From: Faecalibacterium prausnitzii | Lineage (GTDB): Bacteria > Bacillota > Clostridia > Oscillospirales > Ruminococcaceae | Reading direction: 5' to 3' | NCBI RefSeq assembly: GCF_003287405.1 | Contig: NZ_PRLD01000003.1 | Span: 1-64,000, forward strand | DNA: 64,000 bases | Shown: in pieces, positions 32,947-40,440 of the stretch | How the letters are laid out: each line of letters starts with the position of its first letter | Position numbering within the stretch: the stretch's first letter is position 1 | Notes under the pieces: generated by a model | What the model was told of the DNA's origin: nothing | The model's database searches: none | Seen by the model: the letters and a program-made list of their open reading frames with translations, nothing else | Made by a program: the position numbers and the translations under genes

Positions 32947-34275
32947 TTACATCTCGCTGCTGCGCAGAAAACGCACCAGCATGGGCAGCTCGTACAGCAG
33001 CATCAGCAGCCAGCCCACGGCGTAGCTGAAGGGCAGGGCTTCAATATCCATCTTCATCACCAGCACAAACAGCGCAGCGGCGGCGACGCGGCCGCCCATG
33101 TTCAGCATACTGCTGTTCAGGGTGACCTTCAAATCGCCCATGCCGCGGAAAAAGCCTTGTATTCCGTTGGTGGCAGCGGGCAGCATATAGAACAGGGCGC
33201 TGGTGCGCAAGAACCGCACGCCCAAGTCCACCACAGCCGGGTCGGTGGCAAACAGCCGGATGATGGGCTGGGCAAACAGCAGGCAGACGGCGGTAAGCAG
33301 GATGCCGTAGGCAAACTCGATGCGCATACCGCAGTGGTAGCCCTGCCGTACCCGGTCGGTCTTGCCCGCGCCACGGTTCTGCGCCATCAGGGTGGTCATG
33401 GCGTGGCCGATGTTCTGCTGCGGGGTATAGGCGAAGTCGTCGATGCGGGAGGCGGCGGTAAAAGCTGCCATGGCGTTGACGCCCATGGTGTTCACGATGG
33501 CCTGCACCGCAATTTTGCCCAGCTGCACCGTGGCCTGCTGCATGGCGCTGGCCCAGCCGTAGTTTACGGTCTTGCGCAGCAGCTTGCCGTCATACACCAG
33601 CCACCGTCTGCCCAGCTGCAGGACCGGCACTTTGTAACGGATGTACACCACGCACAGCAGACAGCAGGCGGCTTCGCTGAGCACGGTGGAAAAGGCACAG
33701 CCCTCGCTGCCCCAGCCCAGTGCTTCCACAAAAAACAGGTCGCCGCCAATGTTCAGCACGGCGCTGATCATCAAAAAATACAACGCGCTCTTGCTGTCGC
33801 CCAGCGCACGCATGGTGGCAGCAAGAAAATTATAGAAGAAGGTGAAGATCAGCCCCGCAAACACGATGCGCAGGTAGTTCACCGCAATGGGCAGAATGGC
33901 GGTGGGCACTTGCAGCAGCCGCAGCAGCGGGTCTGCCAGCAGCACGCACAAGGCAGAAAAGGTCAAAGAGAACACCGTGCCCGCAATGGCGGTGGTGGAG
34001 ACCTGACGCTCCACCAGCTTGGTATCTCCCGCGCCAAAGGCGGTGCTGACCAGAATGCCCGCGCCCAGACACATTCCGTTGATGAACAGGATGGCAAGGG
34101 TCATCAGGGGGTTCGAGGTGCCCACGGCAGCCAGTGCGTCCTCGCCCACAAACTTGCCCACGATGATGCTGTCGGCGGCGTTGTAGGTAAGCTGGAACAG
34201 GTTGCCCAGCACCAGCGGAATGGTGAATTTGATCAGCAGCGGCGTAATAGCACCGCTGGTCATGTCCTTGGTCAT
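32947..34275 (-). CDS. MATE family multidrug/cation antiporter
   Basis: 442 residues, twelve hydrophobic segments in two repeats, normal MATE length. The N-terminal MTSGAITPLLIKFTIPLVLG and NLFQLTYNAADSIIVGKFVG are the family hallmark; the second half repeats as GHAMTTLMAQNRGAGKTDRV. These proteins export drugs, flavins or other organic cations using Na or H gradients. The DinF/NorM subgroup cannot be set from sequence. The start 34275 has AAGGACG upstream. The CysK-fold protein gene ends 38 bases before its start on the same strand, so the two may be co-transcribed. Confidence 0.93.
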   Translation of the reverse strand: MTKDMTSGAITPLLIKFTIPLVLGNLFQLTYNAADSIIVGKFVGEDALAAVGTSNPLMTLAILFINGMCLGAGILVSTAFGAGDTKLVERQVSTTAIAGTVFSLTFSALCVLLADPLLRLLQVPTAILPIAVNYLRIVFAGLIFTFFYNFLAATMRALGDSKSALYFLMISAVLNIGGDLFFVEALGWGSEGCAFSTVLSEAACCLLCVVYIRYKVPVLQLGRRWLVYDGKLLRKTVNYGWASAMQQATVQLGKIAVQAIVNTMGVNAMAAFTAASRIDDFAYTPQQNIGHAMTTLMAQNRGAGKTDRVRQGYHCGMRIEFAYGILLTAVCLLFAQPIIRLFATDPAVVDLGVRFLRTSALFYMLPAATNGIQGFFRGMGDLKVTLNSSMLNMGGRVAAAALFVLVMKMDIEALPFSYAVGWLLMLLYELPMLVRFLRSSEM

Positions 34276-34313
34276 GAAAGACGTCCTTCTTTCCTATTTA
34301 TGGAAGCAGCCGC

Positions 34314-35225
34314 TTACACGATGCTGGCGCGTCCGCTGAAAATGGCCAGCGCAGCGCGGCTGTTGCAGTTGGCCAGCAGCTGGGCGGCGGCGTGCAGGGC
34401 AGCACCGGCGCTGACCGAAGCGGGGATGGCATCGGTGCGCAGTACCTGCTGGGCAGCCCGCTGGGCGTCCCGGCTTGCCACGGCGGAAACATTATCCACC
34501 ACATAGCTGTTGTAGTTTTCCGGCACGATGCCGTAGCCGATATCCGGGATGCCGTGGGGGCCGGTAAGCCCGCCGCCCAGCACCTGATTTTCGTACGGCT
34601 CTACCGCCACGATGCGCACATCGTTCGTCCATGCCTTGATGGTCTCGCCCACGCCGGTCACCGTACCGGCGCTGCCCACGCCAATGGTAATGGCGTCCAC
34701 AAGGCTCTGGTTCTGCCGGGCAATGCTTTGCACGATGGCGGGGCCGGTGACCCGGCGGTGATATTCCGGGTTATCGTCGTTGGCCAGCCAGTTCATATAG
34801 TACCAGCCGTTTGCGGCGGCGGTCTGCGCCGCCAGCGCCCGCGCCCCGGCCAGACCGCTGCGGGCGGGGCTGTGCCGGATCTGTGCACCCAGCCGCAGCA
34901 GGTACTCCTGCCGCAGGGCAGGGGCGTCCTCCGGCATCACCAGCACGATAGGGTGCCCGGCGGTCAGGCTGGCCAGCGTCAGGGCGGTGGCAAAGGGGCC
35001 GGAGGCCGCCTCGATGATGGGCTGCCCCGGGGCAAGCTGCTTTTTTTCAATGGCAAGCGCCAGCATCCCCTCGGCAAGGCCGTCCCGGGCGGTGCCGGTG
35101 GGGCCGTAAAAATCCAGATACGCATACAGATGCCCCTTCAGCCCGCAGGCGGCGGCATAGCCCCGCAGCTCCACAATGGGACAGGCGGTGGTAAGGGTCT
35201 GGTAAAAATTAGAGTAGATCGGCAC
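34314..35225 (-). CDS. cysteine synthase-fold protein lacking the PLP lysine
   Basis: 303 residues aligned along the whole of O-acetylserine sulfhydrylase/cystathionine beta-synthase enzymes. Where those have N-P-x-x-S-V-K-D-R with the PLP Lys, this protein has GPTGTARDG: the Lys is Arg47 (codon CGG on the minus strand). The substrate loop TSGNTG is ASGPFA, and the C-terminal PSSGERY is FSGRASI. The phosphate-cradle loop GVGSAGTVTGVGETIK is kept, as is VAVEPYENQVLGGG. It therefore should not form the normal Schiff base. A sensor, scaffold or altered enzyme role is possible. ATG 35225 follows AAAGGAGTGCC. It lies just upstream of the MATE gene. Confidence 0.75.
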   Translation of the reverse strand: MPIYSNFYQTLTTACPIVELRGYAAACGLKGHLYAYLDFYGPTGTARDGLAEGMLALAIEKKQLAPGQPIIEAASGPFATALTLASLTAGHPIVLVMPEDAPALRQEYLLRLGAQIRHSPARSGLAGARALAAQTAAANGWYYMNWLANDDNPEYHRRVTGPAIVQSIARQNQSLVDAITIGVGSAGTVTGVGETIKAWTNDVRIVAVEPYENQVLGGGLTGPHGIPDIGYGIVPENYNSYVVDNVSAVASRDAQRAAQQVLRTDAIPASVSAGAALHAAAQLLANCNSRAALAIFSGRASIV

Positions 35226-35353
35226 AAGGGCACTCCTTTCTCTTGGGATACAACACTATTATCCTAACGCAAAGCCCCCGGCTGCGTCAAGATGCCTTTT
35301 GGCAAAAACAGCGAATTTCAGGCAGATATTTCAGAAAAAACTCCAAAATCCCC

Positions 35354-35382
35354 TTGACAAGGGGCAGGGGTTCTGGTATACT
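35354..35382 (+). promoter_or_regulatory. promoter of the ylxM-ffh operon
   Basis: TTGACA (35354-35359), 17 bases, TATACT (35377-35382), about 70 bases before ylxM. Confidence 0.88.
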
Positions 35383-35451
35383 CCATCCGTAAAGCAAAAA
35401 AACTTTACAACACAGCAAGTACAGACAGCAGAGCACCGGGGGTCAACAGCA

Positions 35452-35835
35452 ATGGCAAAAGATCTGGAAATGGGGTATCTGCTGGATTTTTACGGCGAGG
35501 TGCTTACCCAGAAGCAGCGCGAGATGCTGCGCCAGTATTACAACGATGATCTTTCGCTGAGCGAGATCGGCGAGAACTTCGGCATCACCCGGCAGGGCGC
35601 ACGGGACGCCATCAAGCATGGCGAGACCACCCTGAAGGAGCTGGAAGAAAAGGTAGGCTTTGCAGCCCGCTACCGGCGGGTGCAGCAGAAGCTGGAACAG
35701 CTGGAACAGCTGGTCATCGACACCCGTTTCGAGTGCACCGGCCCCCGCGCCAATATCACCACCACGGAGTATGTGGAAACGCTGACAAAAATGCTGGAGA
35801 TCATCCGCTCGATGGATGAAGCAAACGAAAGCTGA
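35452..35835 (+). CDS. ylxM: YlxM/p13-like SRP-associated helix-turn-helix protein
   Basis: 127 residues. Sigma-factor region 4-like HTH (LTQKQREMLRQYYNDDLSLS then EIGENFGITRQGARDAI) followed by a coiled C-terminus. In Firmicutes this gene sits directly before ffh, as here (26-base gap), and in streptococci its product stimulates Ffh/FtsY. The start is set at ATG 35452 (GGGGGTC upstream), since the frame before it runs through the promoter. Confidence 0.9.
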   Translation: MAKDLEMGYLLDFYGEVLTQKQREMLRQYYNDDLSLSEIGENFGITRQGARDAIKHGETTLKELEEKVGFAARYRRVQQKLEQLEQLVIDTRFECTGPRANITTTEYVETLTKMLEIIRSMDEANES

Positions 35836-35861
35836 TCGAATTTTGAAAGGAGCACCGCACA

Positions 35862-37217
35862 ATGGCATTTGAATCCCTGACCGACCGCCTTGCCGGTGTA
35901 TTCAAAAAGCTGCGCGGTCACGGTAAGCTGACCGAAGCAGATATCAAGGCCGCCATGCGCGAGGTACGGATGGCTTTGCTGGAAGCTGATGTCAACTATA
36001 AGGTTGCCAAGGACTTCTGCGCAAAGGTGTCTGAGCGCGCCATGGGTCAGGAGGTCATGGAGAGCCTGACCCCCGCCCAGCAGGTGGTCAAGATCGTCAA
36101 TGAGGAGCTGGTAGCCCTCATGGGCGGCAGCGAAGCCGCCCGCCTGAACATCAAGAACAAGGGGCAGACGGTCATTATGCTCTGCGGCCTGCAGGGCAAC
36201 GGTAAAACCACCCACGCGGCAAAGCTTGCCAAGTTTTATATCAAGCAGGGCCGCCGCCCCATGCTGGTAGCCTGCGATATCTACCGTCCTGCGGCTATTG
36301 ACCAGCTGCAGGTGGTGGGCAAGCAGGCCGGTGCGCCGGTGTTCACCCTGCCCGGCGCAAAGCCGCCGGAGATCGCCCGCAAGGCGCTGGCGCACGCCAA
36401 GGACTACGGCAACGATATCGTCATTCTGGATACGGCAGGCCGTTTGCAGATCGACGAAGTGCTGATGCAGGAGCTGGTGGACATCAAGGCCGCCGTTCCC
36501 GTGGACGAGACCCTGCTGGTGGTGGACGCCATGGCCGGTCAGGATGCCGTCAACGTGGCCAAGACCTTCAACGAGACGGTGGGCGTGGATGGCATCATCC
36601 TCACCAAGACCGACGGCGATACCCGCGGCGGTGCAGCGCTTTCCGTGCTGGCCGTTACCGGCAAGCCCATCAAGTTCCAGGGCACCGGCGAAAAGCTGGA
36701 TGATCTGGATGTGTTCCACCCGGACCGCATGGCAAGCCGTATCCTTGGCATGGGCGATGTGCTCAGCCTGATCGAGCGCGCACAGGATGCCGCCGACGAA
36801 AAGGCCGCCGAGGAGACCGCCAAGCGGCTGATGGAAAACAAGTTCGATATGAACGATATGCTGGAGCAGTTCGCCCAGATCCGCAAGATGGGCGGCGCAG
36901 GCGCAATGCTGAGTATGCTGCCCGGCGCATCCGGCATCGATGCCAGCCAGATCGACGAAAAAGCCTTTGACCGCATCGAGGCCATGATCTATTCCATGAC
37001 CAAAGAAGAGCGGGAAAAGCCCTCCATCATCAACCCCAAGCGCAAGCGCCGCATTGCCGCAGGCAGCGGTACCCGCGTAGAGGACGTGAACAAGCTGCTC
37101 AAGCAGTACGAGATGATGCAGAAGATGATGAAGCAGTTCAAGAAGAGCCCCAAGGGCTTTGCCCGCCGTCTGGGCGGCATGATGGGCAACCCCAACGCCT
37201 TCCGCGGACTGAAATAA
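35862..37217 (+). CDS. ffh: signal recognition particle GTPase Ffh (SRP54)
   Basis: 451 residues. Binds signal peptides emerging from ribosomes and, with SRP RNA and FtsY, delivers them to the membrane. N domain (1-90), G domain with P-loop CGLQGNGKTTHAAKLAKFYI, DTAGRLQIDE and TKTDGDTRGGAALSV, then the Met-rich M domain (about 300-451; EMMQKMMKQFKKSPKGFARR). ATG 35862 follows GAAAGGAG. The 4.5S/6S-type SRP RNA gene is not in the window. Confidence 0.97.
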   Translation: MAFESLTDRLAGVFKKLRGHGKLTEADIKAAMREVRMALLEADVNYKVAKDFCAKVSERAMGQEVMESLTPAQQVVKIVNEELVALMGGSEAARLNIKNKGQTVIMLCGLQGNGKTTHAAKLAKFYIKQGRRPMLVACDIYRPAAIDQLQVVGKQAGAPVFTLPGAKPPEIARKALAHAKDYGNDIVILDTAGRLQIDEVLMQELVDIKAAVPVDETLLVVDAMAGQDAVNVAKTFNETVGVDGIILTKTDGDTRGGAALSVLAVTGKPIKFQGTGEKLDDLDVFHPDRMASRILGMGDVLSLIERAQDAADEKAAEETAKRLMENKFDMNDMLEQFAQIRKMGGAGAMLSMLPGASGIDASQIDEKAFDRIEAMIYSMTKEEREKPSIINPKRKRRIAAGSGTRVEDVNKLLKQYEMMQKMMKQFKKSPKGFARRLGGMMGNPNAFRGLK

Positions 37218-37286
37218 CAACGGTATACAACCCCGGCGGGGTTTGTAACATATATCAAATACAACAATTTTTGGAGGATATCTATT

Positions 37287-37529
37287 ATGGCAGTTAAGAT
37301 TCGTCTGCGCCGCGTTGGCGCCAAGAAGGCTCCCTTCTATCGTGTTGTCGTTGCTGACAGCCGCTTCCCCCGCGATGGCCGCTTCATTGAGGAGATCGGC
37401 ACTTACGATCCCAACAAGGAGCCCTCTGAGGTGAAGATCGATGCCGAGAAGGCAAAGCAGTGGATCGCTAACGGCGCTCAGCCCACTGATACCGTTCGTG
37501 TCCTGCTGAAGAAGTCCAACATTCTGTAA
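37287..37529 (+). CDS. rpsP: 30S ribosomal protein S16
   Basis: 80 residues, start [20 protein letters not shown] and conserved [20 protein letters not shown], full length. Part of the 30S body. ATG 37287 follows TTGGAGGAT. A small AACCCC/GGGGTT hairpin lies between ffh and this gene. khpA starts 18 bases downstream. Codon use is strongly biased, as in ribosomal protein genes. Confidence 0.98.
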   Translation: MAVKIRLRRVGAKKAPFYRVVVADSRFPRDGRFIEEIGTYDPNKEPSEVKIDAEKAKQWIANGAQPTDTVRVLLKKSNIL

Positions 37530-37546
37530 GTAGGGAGGGCTGACTC

Positions 37547-37780
37547 ATGCAGGAGCTGTTGCTGGCAGTTGCCCGCGGTCTCGTGGAGGATAAGGACGCC
37601 GTTAAGGTCACGGTGGACGAGCCCCGCGAGGACGGTACCATCGTCTACCACCTGAGCGTGGCAGAGGGAGATATGGGCCGTGTCATCGGCAAGCAGGGCC
37701 GGATCGCAAAAGCCATTCGTGTGGTGATGCGCGCGGCTGCTGTGCGGGTCGATGAAAAGGTCCTTGTTGAGATCGACTGA
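37547..37780 (+). CDS. khpA: KH-domain RNA-binding protein
   Basis: 77 residues forming one KH domain; the GxxG loop is IGKQGR in GRVIGKQGRIAKAIRVVMRA. KhpA (YlqC) pairs with KhpB/Jag and binds many RNAs; in streptococci it affects cell elongation. Its place between rpsP and rimM is the standard one. ATG 37547 follows GGGAGG. A terminator follows directly, so rimM-trmD may be read at lower level or from another promoter. Confidence 0.93.
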   Translation: MQELLLAVARGLVEDKDAVKVTVDEPREDGTIVYHLSVAEGDMGRVIGKQGRIAKAIRVVMRAAAVRVDEKVLVEID

Positions 37781-37790
37781 GCACCCTACG

Positions 37791-37823
37791 GGCCCTTTGC
37801 CTTTGCGGCAAGGGGCCTTTTTG
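37791..37823 (+). terminator. terminator after khpA
   Basis: GGCCCTTTGCC-TTTGC-GGCAAGGGGCC (one mismatch), then TTTTTG. Confidence 0.85.
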
Positions 37824-37838
37824 TTATTAACAGGCTCA

Positions 37839-37954
37839 CCCTCTCCGGCATTGCTTGCGCAATGCCACCTCTCCCAAAGGGAGAGGCAAGAGCCTGACCG
37901 CAACATTCTTGGCTCTCCCTCTGGGAGAGCTGTCACCGCAGGTGACTGAGAGGG
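37839..37954. repeat. dispersed palindromic repeat, copy 2
   Basis: Starts CTCACCCTCTCCGGCATTG (outer arm from 37836) and ends GTGACTGAGAGGGCGAG. Inner hairpins are GGCATTGC-TT-GCGCAATGCC, CCTCTCCC/GGGAGAGG, CTCTCCC/GGGAGAG and GTCACC/GGTGAC. It lies between khpA and rimM. Confidence 0.75.
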
Positions 37955-37980
37955 CGAGGATGCTACACAGGAGCGAATTT

Positions 37981-38517
37981 ATGCAGCAATATCTGGAAGC
38001 CGGAAAAGTTGTTACCACCCACGGTGTGCGCGGGGAAATGAAGCTGGAGCTTTGGTGCGACGGGGTGGATTTTTTGAAAAAAGTGGGCCGCCTGTACCCT
38101 TCGGCACAGGGCGGCAAGGCATATAAGATCCTTTCCATCCGTCCGCAGGGGCAGATGGCGCTGCTCCAGCTGGAGGGGGTCAGCGATATGGATGCCGCCC
38201 GGGCGCTGCGCGGGCAGGTGTTCTACTTTGACCGCAACGATGCCACCCTGCCCGCAGGCCGGTGGTATGTGGCAGACCTCATCGGGTGCGAAGTGCGGGA
38301 TGCCGACACCGGCAAGGTGTACGGTGTGGTGACCAGCGTGGATCACCCGGGTGCGCAGGATATCTACACCGTCAAGGCACCCGGCGGCAAGGAGTATATG
38401 TTCCCCGGGGTGGATGCCTTTTTGAAAGAGCGCAACCCGCCGGAGGGGTATATCCTTGTTACCCCCATCCCCGGTCTGCTGGATGACGATTTTGACAGCG
38501 AGCGGGAGGAGGAGTAA
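37981..38517 (+). CDS. rimM: 16S rRNA processing protein RimM
   Basis: 178 residues. Assists maturation of the 30S head and binds S19. N-terminal RimM domain (YLEAGKVVTTHGVRGEMKLE), linker, and C-terminal PRC barrel (DLIGCEVRDADTGKVYGVV; VDAFLKERNPPEGYILVTPI). ATG 37981 has CACAGGAGCG upstream; longer upstream frames run through the palindromic repeat. The gap to trmD is only 3 bases. Confidence 0.94.
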   Translation: MQQYLEAGKVVTTHGVRGEMKLELWCDGVDFLKKVGRLYPSAQGGKAYKILSIRPQGQMALLQLEGVSDMDAARALRGQVFYFDRNDATLPAGRWYVADLIGCEVRDADTGKVYGVVTSVDHPGAQDIYTVKAPGGKEYMFPGVDAFLKERNPPEGYILVTPIPGLLDDDFDSEREEE

Positions 38518-38520
38518 GCC

Positions 38521-39768
38521 ATGGGAATGCGTGTGGATATCGTGACCCTGTTCCCGGAGATGTGCCAGCAGGTGCTGGATGCCAGCATCATCGGCCGGGC
38601 GGCAAAGCGGGGCTATATTGAGACCCACTGCCACCAGATCCGGGACTACACCCTGAACAAGCAGAAGCAGACCGACGATTACCCCTACGGCGGTGGCTGC
38701 GGCATGGTGCTGTACGCCCAGCCCATCGCGGACTGCCTGCGGGCGGTGCAGCGCGAGGTGGCCGAGCAGGGACGCTCCGCCCCGCATATCGTGTTCCTGA
38801 CGGCGGGCGGGCAGCGCTACACCGAGGAGCACGCAAAGCGCTTGGCACAGTACGACAACCTGACGCTGGTCTGCGGCCACTACGAGGGCATTGACGAGCG
38901 TGTCATCGATGCTTTTGCGGACGAGGAGATCTCCATTGGTGATTATATCCTGACCGGCGGCGAGCTTGCCAGCCTTGTGGTGGCAGACAGCGTGCTGCGC
39001 CTGAAGCCCGGCGTATTGGCCGAGCAGAAGGGTTATGAGGAGGAAAGCTACTGGGACGGTCTGCTGGAATACCCCCAGTACACCCGCCCCGAGGTGTGGG
39101 AAGGTCGTGCCGTGCCCGAGGTGCTGCTGGGCGGCGACCATGCAAAAATCGACGCATGGCGCGGTGAGCAGAGCCGCACCCGTACCCGTCTGCGCCGCCC
39201 GGAGCTGTACGAGCAGTGGTGCACGAGCCACCCCATTGCCGAAGTGCCCAAGTGGAAGCGGGGCGAGAATGTCCGGCTGGTAAAGACCGCTGAACAGTTT
39301 GCCGCCGCCGCAAAGCTGTTTGCCGAGGGACGGCAGGCTGTCTGTGCCGATAACTGGACGCCGGAATACTGCCGCACCCTGACCGAGCCGCAGTTTTTGC
39401 TGCAATTGCAGCAGGAAAAGGCGGCGGGCTGGGTGTGCTACCTGCACACCACCAAGGACGTGCCGGACGGCATGGTGTGCGTCAGCCATAAGGCGGGGCA
39501 TATCGAGCACCTGTTCGTCACGGAAAAAGCCCGGGGCAACGGCATCGGCGCAAAGCTGCTGGATTTTGCCCGCAAAAAGCTGCCGGAGCACGCACACCCG
39601 GTGCTGAGTGTTCTGAACACCAACACCCGCGCCATTGCGCTGTATACCCGCATGGGCTGGCAGCTGGACGGCAGCACCAGTCTGGAATTTGACCCGCAGC
39701 AATACCCCACTGTGACGCGTAAATGCGCACTGGTGCAGATGCGCTACGCAGGCCCTGCGCAGGAGTGA
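38521..39768 (+). CDS. trmD: tRNA (guanine-N1)-methyltransferase TrmD fused to a GNAT acetyltransferase
   Basis: 415 residues, against about 240-250 for TrmD alone. Residues 1-240 are a full TrmD, which methylates G37 of tRNAs: MRVDIVTLFPEMCQQVLDAS, GGCGMVLYAQPI, the knot region YEGIDERVIDAFADEEISIG, DYILTGGELA and the C-terminal RRPELYEQW. After a linker (KWKRGENVRLVKTAEQFAAA), residues about 265-410 are a GNAT domain: HIEHLFVTEKARGNGIGAKL carries the RxxGxG/A acetyl-CoA loop, and VLNTNTRAIALYTRMGW the closing strands. No frameshift or internal start is evident. What the GNAT part acetylates is unknown. Confidence 0.92.
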   Translation: MGMRVDIVTLFPEMCQQVLDASIIGRAAKRGYIETHCHQIRDYTLNKQKQTDDYPYGGGCGMVLYAQPIADCLRAVQREVAEQGRSAPHIVFLTAGGQRYTEEHAKRLAQYDNLTLVCGHYEGIDERVIDAFADEEISIGDYILTGGELASLVVADSVLRLKPGVLAEQKGYEEESYWDGLLEYPQYTRPEVWEGRAVPEVLLGGDHAKIDAWRGEQSRTRTRLRRPELYEQWCTSHPIAEVPKWKRGENVRLVKTAEQFAAAAKLFAEGRQAVCADNWTPEYCRTLTEPQFLLQLQQEKAAGWVCYLHTTKDVPDGMVCVSHKAGHIEHLFVTEKARGNGIGAKLLDFARKKLPEHAHPVLSVLNTNTRAIALYTRMGWQLDGSTSLEFDPQQYPTVTRKCALVQMRYAGPAQE

Positions 39769-40050
39769 GCCGGCACCGGAAATGTCGGTGAAAATACACA
39801 AAATTCAGAGGAAAACTCCCCGGCGGTCTAAAAGTTGTTGAAAACTTTTGTATTACCCCTCTAACCTTCGGGGTATAATTTTATTGTCTTTGTACAAAAC
39901 CTGAAAAATGCTCTCGGTTTCATTGGGAAAACCGCCAAAAATGCAAAAGGGGACTGTACAACCGTTTCGACTTGCGCTAAAATGAGTGTAACACAACAGG
40001 CACACTATGCTTTTGTACACCAAAACGATATTAGATAGGAGCGCTTTACT
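39769..40050 (+). promoter_or_regulatory. intergenic region with ptsH promoter
   Basis: 282 bases without a gene. CCCC-TCTAACCTTC-GGGG (39856-39873) abuts TATAAT (39874-39879), the best -10; a matching -35 is weak. The remaining leader of about 165 bases shows no recognised riboswitch. TAGGAGCG is the ptsH ribosome-binding site. Confidence 0.45.
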
Positions 40051-40314
40051 ATGTACGTAAAAGAAGTTACCGTTGAAAATCAGGTTGGTCTGCACGCTCG
40101 TCCGGCTACCTTCTTTATCCAGAAGGCAAACGAGTTCAAGTCTTCCATCTGGGTCGAAAAGGAAGAACGCCGCGTGAACGCAAAGAGCCTGCTGGGCGTT
40201 CTGTCTCTGGGTATCGTTGGCGGCACTACCATCCGCATCATCGCTGACGGCGCTGATGAGCAGGCTGCCGTGGACGGCCTGATCAAGCTGGTGGAGTCCG
40301 GCTTTGCAGAGTAA
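40051..40314 (+). CDS. ptsH: phosphocarrier protein HPr
   Basis: 87 residues. Carries phosphate from enzyme I on His15 (GLHARPATFF) to sugar-specific EII proteins. Ser46 (NAKSLLGVLSLG) is the HPr kinase site used for carbon catabolite repression in Firmicutes. Both sites are intact, so it is a true HPr rather than a Crh (Crh lacks His15). ptsI is not adjacent. A terminator follows. Confidence 0.95.
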   Translation: MYVKEVTVENQVGLHARPATFFIQKANEFKSSIWVEKEERRVNAKSLLGVLSLGIVGGTTIRIIADGADEQAAVDGLIKLVESGFAE

Positions 40315-40335
40315 GTCTGTATCACAAGCAACAGA

Positions 40336-40365
40336 AAGCGGCGGGGGCTCCCTGCCGCTTTTTTG
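40336..40365 (+). terminator. terminator of ptsH
   Basis: AAGCGGCGGG-GGCTC-CCTGCCGCTT (one G-T pair), ending in TTTTTT. Confidence 0.85.
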
Positions 40366-40440
40366 GTACGCTTTTTACCGGGAACAAAGGGCTTTCCATT
40401 GCGGGAAGCCTCATCCCGCAAATACGGAGGAAGGTGCTGC

